Source: JADJNW01 sp964526645
GTDB lineage: Bacteria > Bacteroidota > Bacteroidia > Chitinophagales > Saprospiraceae
NCBI GenBank assembly: GCA_964526645.1
Contig: CAZGJN010000014.1
Location: 14,883 to 78,882, forward strand
Length of the DNA stretch: 64,000 nt
Direction: 5' to 3'
Part shown: piece after piece, positions 59,211-64,000 of the stretch
Layout of the letters: every line of letters starts with the position of its first letter
Position numbering within the stretch: the first letter of the stretch is position 1
The notes under the pieces: model-generated
Database searches by the model: none
What the model was told of the DNA's origin: nothing
The model's input: only the letters and a program-made list of their open reading frames with translations
Made by a program: the position numbers and the translations under genes

Positions 59211-61877
59211 CTAGTCTAACACATCTAAGTTTTTAGGGCTGAAATACCATTTTAACCCCAGTAATATTTGCCCTGGAAATGATATGTAAGTATCTGTTTG
59301 TATAAATATTGAGTTAAATGTAGTAAAACTGACTCTGCTCGGAATTATATTAAGTATATCATAAATCTTTATATTTAATTCAAAATTTTTTATTAATTTC
59401 TTTCTCGATACCTCAAAATTCAAAATATGATAATAATTCTTTGAATTATTAATTTTATTGTACATCAACTGATACCAAATTCTTCCCTGAAGCATATTTT
59501 TATTAAACTCAACGGATAACCTCGGCCTTAAATATACATTTAGAGCCTCTGAAAAAACATTTACACGGCTGGAAAATCTAACATCAATGCCAGAAGATAT
59601 TTTAATATTTTTCAATTTTAAATAATTTATTACAAAATTAGTTGTAAAAGTCTTATCTTTAATTACGTTATCCTCTATTATAAGCGCCGACTTGTCAGCC
59701 CTTAGGTTAAGATTGAAGCTCCAATGCTTGAGCTTTTTGCTGTAAAATAAATAGAATCTTATTTGATTTTCTTTTTTTAAAAGCTGGAAAGATTTAACTT
59801 GAAAAAAAGAGTCAAAATTATAAATAGGATGTATCTCCTTAGATTTTGGATTTATTGAAAAAGTCATATTAAAAAATGTAGTTTCTTCTCCTATCTCAAA
59901 TTCCCTAAACAAGCTAAAATTATAAGTTTCAATCATACCAATATCTTGTATATCAACTCCTCCTTCCCATATATCTAATTGACCTTGTAGTGTTCGCAAG
60001 CTGTTTACTTGGATGATAGAAGGTTGATATAACTTTGTAGAATAACTAGTAGATATATTCCACTTAGAATTTATACGATACATTATAAGAACATGGGGTC
60101 TTAAAAAAATATTTTTAGCATCTCCTAGTGTTCCCTTGAAGATAGAATGAGCATATAATAATCCTAAGGCGAGTCTAAAAGATTTTTTATCGTATGTAGA
60201 TATAAGGGAATGGGTAAGATTGGTCAATTCTAAGTATTCTTTACCAACAAAGGGGCTGTTAAATTCATAATCAGAAGTATTCGAAATATTTTCCGAATTT
60301 TTCTCCCAAGCTGCATTGTATTGAAAATCAATGTTTTCAATCTTTTTCCTGAGTCTAACATGATTATTGAAATTATACGCTGTATATGTACTGGTTTGGT
60401 TTGATAGGAATAAAGATTCTTCGGTGTCAAAGATAAAAGCTCCCGCAATAATATCTCTGCTGAAAATATTTAAATTATTTGAATTTATGATATATTTATT
60501 TGTTCCAAAAAGCGAAAGTGTAATCCCGTTTGCAAAATTTTTATGGAATTTATAAATTGGATTAACAGAAAATTGATTGATATCATGATTGTTTTTGTTT
60601 TGATAAGAAGCATTCTTGAATAAGCCATCTTCAGATGTGTTTAAAATATTTTCTTTAAAAGATATTGGAATATTAACTTCAAAATTAGTAGAAGGGTTAA
60701 TAGCAATAGATAAATAATTATCTGAAAAAGCTGTTAAAATATTCTGATTACTGAGCTGTGAGAAATTTTGTAAAGAGGAAGTATCGGAAAAAAACTGCCG
60801 ACTACTCAAAATATCTTGACTCCCTGTGAGTCTTCGAAGCACTAAACTTGATTTTAACCTATATTTTTTCGCAATTTTAGTATCATAAGCAAGCTTAGCA
60901 TAATGATTATTTAAATCAAAATAGTTACTTGTTTCTGTTAAATCATTAGATAACTGAGTATTCATTTGAGAAAGAAGGCGATGCTTACTGCTGTTGAATA
61001 ATATATCATTTTCTACATCTGTTACAATACTGTTGATGTTGTCTTCTATGAACCCTTTACCAGTATTAGAACACCCTGTTACTAAACGAAACGCATCCTT
61101 ATTTCTCGTATTTATTAAAGTTCCTAATATATCATAGATATTTTTATAACCCCAATTAGCACTTAATGTACCTTGATATTTATTTTTATATTTTGTTTTA
61201 GTTTTTATGTCTAAAGCGATCTCGTTTTCTTGTTTTTCTTTATAAGGCTTAAATGAATCATGATAGTTTTCTATTATTCTCACATCTTCAATTCTATTAT
61301 AATGAAGGGCATCTGTAAATTCGATATGATCATCGTCAGCGATATCCTTGCCATCAATTAATATTTTTTTGATAGATTTATTTTGAAAAAAATACTGTGT
61401 ACCGCTTATACTAAAGCCAGGAATTTTCATTATAATATCTGAAACAGATTGCTCTGAGCCGCTCTCAAATGCTTTAATGTTGAATATAGTTGTGTCTCCA
61501 GATTTCTTCATCCTATATACCTTATCTATTACAGATATTTCTTCCAGATTGATAGATAAGGGGGTTAGTTGGATATTTTTTAAATCAATATCCGCTTGGT
61601 TACATTGCTCCAAAACTTGAATACTTTTATAGCCAAATTGAGTAATGTATATTTTATAAAACCCCTTTTTTACATTGTTAAATTTAAAGTAGCCAGTACT
61701 GTCAGTAGTTCTGAACTGAAGTAATTTTGTTGCAGTGGTATCCAAAAGTTGAATCATTATACCTTCTTTGTGATCGCTATCTACAAGAGAAGCATAACCG
61801 CTTAAATTGCAATTCTGCGCATATAATTGACTAAAGCTTACAATTAGGGTGAAGAAAAAATTAATATAATAATTCAT
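59211..61877 (-). CDS. TonB-receptor-like outer-membrane beta-barrel protein, GLPGLI partner
   Basis: 888 residues, AT-rich gene. Signal peptide (NFFFTLIVSFSQLYAQ), CarboxypepD_reg-like domain about 24-110 (LSGYASLVDSDHKEGIMIQL), plug-like region about 118-215 (VSDIIMKIPGFSISGTQYFF, IKKILIDGKDIADDDHIEFT, IEDVRIIENYHDSFKPY), then a barrel of many short strands ending in GLKWYFSPKNLDVLD. This type is usually found with GLPGLI genes, as here (4-bp overlap upstream). No TonB box is obvious. Ligand or export function unknown; the peptide gene upstream is the suggestive clue. Confidence 0.88.
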   Translation of the reverse strand: MNYYINFFFTLIVSFSQLYAQNCNLSGYASLVDSDHKEGIMIQLLDTTATKLLQFRTTDSTGYFKFNNVKKGFYKIYITQFGYKSIQVLEQCNQADIDLKNIQLTPLSINLEEISVIDKVYRMKKSGDTTIFNIKAFESGSEQSVSDIIMKIPGFSISGTQYFFQNKSIKKILIDGKDIADDDHIEFTDALHYNRIEDVRIIENYHDSFKPYKEKQENEIALDIKTKTKYKNKYQGTLSANWGYKNIYDILGTLINTRNKDAFRLVTGCSNTGKGFIEDNINSIVTDVENDILFNSSKHRLLSQMNTQLSNDLTETSNYFDLNNHYAKLAYDTKIAKKYRLKSSLVLRRLTGSQDILSSRQFFSDTSSLQNFSQLSNQNILTAFSDNYLSIAINPSTNFEVNIPISFKENILNTSEDGLFKNASYQNKNNHDINQFSVNPIYKFHKNFANGITLSLFGTNKYIINSNNLNIFSRDIIAGAFIFDTEESLFLSNQTSTYTAYNFNNHVRLRKKIENIDFQYNAAWEKNSENISNTSDYEFNSPFVGKEYLELTNLTHSLISTYDKKSFRLALGLLYAHSIFKGTLGDAKNIFLRPHVLIMYRINSKWNISTSYSTKLYQPSIIQVNSLRTLQGQLDIWEGGVDIQDIGMIETYNFSLFREFEIGEETTFFNMTFSINPKSKEIHPIYNFDSFFQVKSFQLLKKENQIRFYLFYSKKLKHWSFNLNLRADKSALIIEDNVIKDKTFTTNFVINYLKLKNIKISSGIDVRFSSRVNVFSEALNVYLRPRLSVEFNKNMLQGRIWYQLMYNKINNSKNYYHILNFEVSRKKLIKNFELNIKIYDILNIIPSRVSFTTFNSIFIQTDTYISFPGQILLGLKWYFSPKNLDVLD

Positions 61878-62596
61878 TTTCTAAATGTTAGCCATTTCCC
61901 TATGGGGGAATTCTTATCTATAATAATTGCTTTTTCGGGTCCCAAAGCTCTTATTTCATTGTAAGACAACTTGATTTCTGTCTCACCTTGAACTAAAATA
62001 AGTTTAGGAATTTCAACGAACGCATCTTTTACAATAATTTGGGTCGCTACCCACTTTGAATTGGGAGTTTCAAGAGATAGTACAAGCCCTGGAAGATTAA
62101 AAACACCATATTGAGGGCCATCTGGATAAGGTAATTTTGCCGCAAACCAAGCTGTATAGCCTTTGGGGGAAACAGCCTTGTGGCATTCTATCCCTACAAT
62201 CAATTGTTTATCTTCATCAATTTGCCATTGAAAGTCATTATATTCTGCTATTTGCGATAATTTTTTTTCCAGGGCATAGCCATTTTTGTATAGCCCGCTA
62301 TGCCTGATCCACAAATCTTCATTATAGTTCTTATATATTTCTTCAAACTCCCAAATTTCTTTGTAGTTGATATTGGGAAATGAAATAATAAAGGCACTAT
62401 CTCTTGAAAATTTGGAAATACCTTTATGTATATTTAGTGAATAATAGTATTTGCTATTATATTCTGAATATTCAGGGATTCTTTCTAACATTTCTAGACT
62501 TTGAATAGTGTGTGCTTCATAAACAATAGTAAGGCTTTGGCTATATATCTCACCAATAACAAAATGGAGAATCATAAATGTTATAAAAATTTTCAT
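61874..62596 (-). CDS. GLPGLI-family exported protein
   Basis: 240 residues from ATG 62596, where the signal peptide begins (KIFITFMILHFVIGEIYSQS). Family core: YSLNIHKGISKFSRDSAFII, DEDKQLIVGIECHKAVSPKG, YTAWFAAKLPYPDGPQYGVF and the name motif as FNLPGLVLSLE. Periplasmic, function unknown. The start of the downstream barrel gene overlaps by 4 bp. An upstream in-frame Met (62653) has no signal character. Confidence 0.88.
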   Translation of the reverse strand: MKIFITFMILHFVIGEIYSQSLTIVYEAHTIQSLEMLERIPEYSEYNSKYYYSLNIHKGISKFSRDSAFIISFPNINYKEIWEFEEIYKNYNEDLWIRHSGLYKNGYALEKKLSQIAEYNDFQWQIDEDKQLIVGIECHKAVSPKGYTAWFAAKLPYPDGPQYGVFNLPGLVLSLETPNSKWVATQIIVKDAFVEIPKLILVQGETEIKLSYNEIRALGPEKAIIIDKNSPIGKWLTFRK

Positions 62597-62809
62597 ACTA
62601 ACATCTTTTAGACTAATGAATAGTCTCCAGCTATAAAGAAAGAGACTATCCATTAGAAAGAAATAAATCTATGAATTAAATACTTTATGCATTTGACTTT
62701 CAAGCATTTTATCTCTCCTCTCCCTTATTTTATAGACGATCTTACCTTGTACGGGGATCTTTGGGAGTTGTTGAGTGAATACAATGCTTATATATCATTG
62801 CACAGCGTA

Positions 62810-63075
62810 TCAAATATCATCACAATTAAAAAACGCCACGCCTCCGGGTGCCCCCTCATTATCCACAACTATGCAATCAGAGCCATCATCATATGTTGTA
62901 TGTACACAGCGCCAATTACCATCAGGATCATTGCCGCATTGAATAACAGTAGATGTAATTCCTTCTTCTAAGTTTTTAATCTGATTTACTTGTAAGTTTG
63001 AATCCGCATTGGCAGTATTAGAAAAGGTAGCATAGCAAATGCTACAACAAAGAGAAAAGATAATACTTTCTTCAT
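62810..63075 (-). pseudogene. Small secreted four-cysteine peptide gene, frame broken by a 5-bp duplication
   Basis: Starting at ATG 63075 the frame gives KKVLSFLFVVAFA, then runs to an early stop after 29 codons. Reading from TFSNTANADSNLQ in the -1 frame gives a continuous 86-residue product ending FFNCDDI at 62810. The break is a tandem TGCTA-TGCTA (plus strand TAGCA twice, 63028-63037); removing one copy restores one frame: signal peptide, A-N-A cleavage site, then a mature part of about 65 residues with Cys at 45, 55, 66 and 83. It resembles the small NVEAL-like secreted peptides of Bacteroidota. It precedes GLPGLI and receptor genes on the same strand. Confidence 0.75.
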
Positions 63076-63221
63076 AAAGTTAAATTTTTAAAATTACCCC
63101 TACTTCTTATTTAAGGAGTTTTCGGGATACCCTCCTGCTGATGTTGCTATTTTCTATTGGGCGCCTTCTCTGAGAAATAGTTCCACAAGCAGATACAAAT
63201 TTATAAAGGTATATAATATGT

Positions 63222-63246
63222 TTTTGGGGCATTTTGGGGCATTTTG
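63222..63246. repeat. Tandem 10-bp repeat
   Basis: TTTTGGGGCA occurs twice head to tail, followed by TTTTG, in the gap between the small HTH gene and the peptide gene. Confidence 0.8.
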
Positions 63247-63349
63247 AATACTATTTATTTTGGGTGATGGATCAAACAGTAGAGGAAATTTTGTAAATCT
63301 TGAGATTTGCAAAATCCGAAAAGTCAAACAACCGATTTGACCCATTGTC

Positions 63350-63541
63350 TTATTTTTTATGTTGACGTTTAGGTTTGCCAAATTTTTGATGAATCAATTC
63401 TTGTTCAGCCGGGGTGACCAAGCGTCTCCTGCTTAATTGAATGCCTGCAGTTTTTAACCAGCGATAAAGGGTCTTTCGGTCAATGCCATATTCATTTGCT
63501 ATTTGTTGCCGAGTTTTGGCTATTTTTTCTTCTATTTGCAT
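63350..63541 (-). CDS. Small helix-turn-helix protein
   Basis: 63 residues, basic. The core QQIANEYGIDRKTLYRWLKT is a textbook helix-turn-helix like those of transposases, resolvases and small regulators; the rest (SRRRLVTPAEQELIHQKFGK) ends in Lys/Arg. No other domain. It could regulate the peptide/GLPGLI/receptor genes downstream on the same strand, or be the remains of a larger mobile-element protein. Codon use and clean start support a real gene. Confidence 0.75.
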   Translation of the reverse strand: MQIEEKIAKTRQQIANEYGIDRKTLYRWLKTAGIQLSRRRLVTPAEQELIHQKFGKPKRQHKK

Positions 63542-64000
63542 ATCACTATTGTTTTACGGAATGCCATAGATTATTCAGGAGCGATAAGCCAGTGATTGGT
63601 GAGTTTGCCGTAAATGCATATTTTTCCCTGCGTGATACAACGTGAATGCAAGATATTAATTACTTGTCATACAAGCAAATTTTTTAAACATTTTTAACAT
63701 TACTTAATCCTTGATGTTTAAAATTAACAACAATATGAACTTACTCCCTTTTGGGGAATATTTTCGCATGGAAAATTTGTCTAAATTCCTGAAAACCAAA
63801 ATTATATTATAAAAAGATACGATTTCATCAATCTAAAGGGAATAATTTAATGGAAGGTCTTAGTTGTTGTTTTATAATATTGTAAGAACTTAATAATCAA
63901 ATATTTATAGAATATTTGTTAGGCGGCTTTGTCCATCTACATATTCTAATACAGGAGTTACGCACTAAATAAAGCAAAAAAAAGTAATAACTTTACAGGA
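63542..64000. other. AT-rich non-coding end of window
   Basis: About 460 bp with only very short ORFs (the longest noted, 26 codons at about 63735, looks random) and no recognisable RNA, repeat or terminator. It may hold promoters of genes beyond the window. Confidence 0.4.

Noticed and set aside
62687..62971. Plus-strand 94-codon ORF near the peptide gene
   Set aside because: It is the antisense shadow of the four-Cys peptide; its residues show no signal peptide or domain.
63154..63381. 75-codon minus-strand ORF with composition like random AT-rich DNA
   Set aside because: It overlaps the end of the HTH gene, covers the tandem 10-bp repeat and has no domain or signal-like pattern.
63350..63541. 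Insertion-sequence transposase at the window end
   Set aside because: Only a 63-residue HTH protein is present; no catalytic domain, inverted repeats or target duplication could be found around it.

Overview
The window comes from a Bacteroidota chromosome, most likely a Saprospiria-type (Saprospiraceae-like) bacterium. The grounds are type IX secretion (T9SS) cargo with both kinds of C-terminal sorting domain, a PorP/SprF-family protein, GLPGLI and CarboxypepD_reg/TonB-receptor proteins, DUF4294/DUF6913/DUF2805-type genes, absence of Shine-Dalgarno sequences, and promoters of the form TTG-N20-TAnnTTTG. No rRNA, CRISPR array, phage or recognisable IS element was found. Two tRNA genes (Asp, and a CAU-anticodon tRNA) are present.

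Layout. 1-2.5 kb: zinc-type module (TonB receptor, Fur/Zur-like repressor, His-rich lipoprotein) with a perfect 7-1-7 palindrome at the receptor promoter. 2.6-13.2 kb: three-gene T9SS surface cluster, all on the minus strand: a 2519-residue mosaic protein with dockerin, cohesin, Kazal, SprB-repeat and PKD parts; a 637-residue cohesin/SprB-like protein with a type B sorting domain; and PorP/SprF. 13.7-16.8 kb: a beta-lactamase/D-aminoacylase fusion, then a tRNA-Asp/GIY-YIG locus with a 115-bp duplication that left a tRNA fragment and a nuclease remnant. 17-32 kb: mostly core metabolism (accA, dapA, proS, pth, dapD, acyl-CoA dehydrogenase, fused acyl-CoA mutase icmF) with outer-membrane and low-complexity envelope proteins. 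32-39.4 kb: methyltransferase, DUF4294, an ECF sigma/anti-sigma/CpxP-like operon, comM, dienelactone hydrolase, clpS, peroxiredoxin. 39.5-43 kb: accessory patch with an AT-rich membrane protein of unknown function, an internally deleted TonB receptor, a LytS-type kinase and DUF2141. 43-55.5 kb: tRNA, nuclease-like gene, hemA, ALDH plus flavin monooxygenase, ferritin, HD-PycTM protein, VOC/SRPBCC pair, glutaminase plus helix-hairpin-helix protein, OmpA protein. 55.6-59.1 kb: frame-disrupted DUF7009-like gene, mntR with a DtxR-type operator, metal ABC binding protein and ATPase without a permease, ruvC. 59.2-64 kb: AT-rich island with a receptor-like barrel, GLPGLI protein, a small secreted four-cysteine peptide gene broken by a 5-bp tandem duplication, and a small HTH gene.

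How it fits together. Metal handling recurs (zur module, mntR/ABC module, ferritin). Cell-surface display by T9SS dominates the first 13 kb. The most novel-looking items are: (i) the peptide/GLPGLI/receptor island with its apparently slippage-inactivated peptide gene; (ii) the A-AAA-AAC heptamer exactly at the frame break of the DUF7009-like gene; (iii) the HD-PycTM protein without a cyclase; (iv) the tRNA-Asp/GIY-YIG duplication; and (v) the Kazal/SprB giant with an alternating two-repeat superperiod. All functional statements are from reading the sequence and knowledge of families; no search was run.
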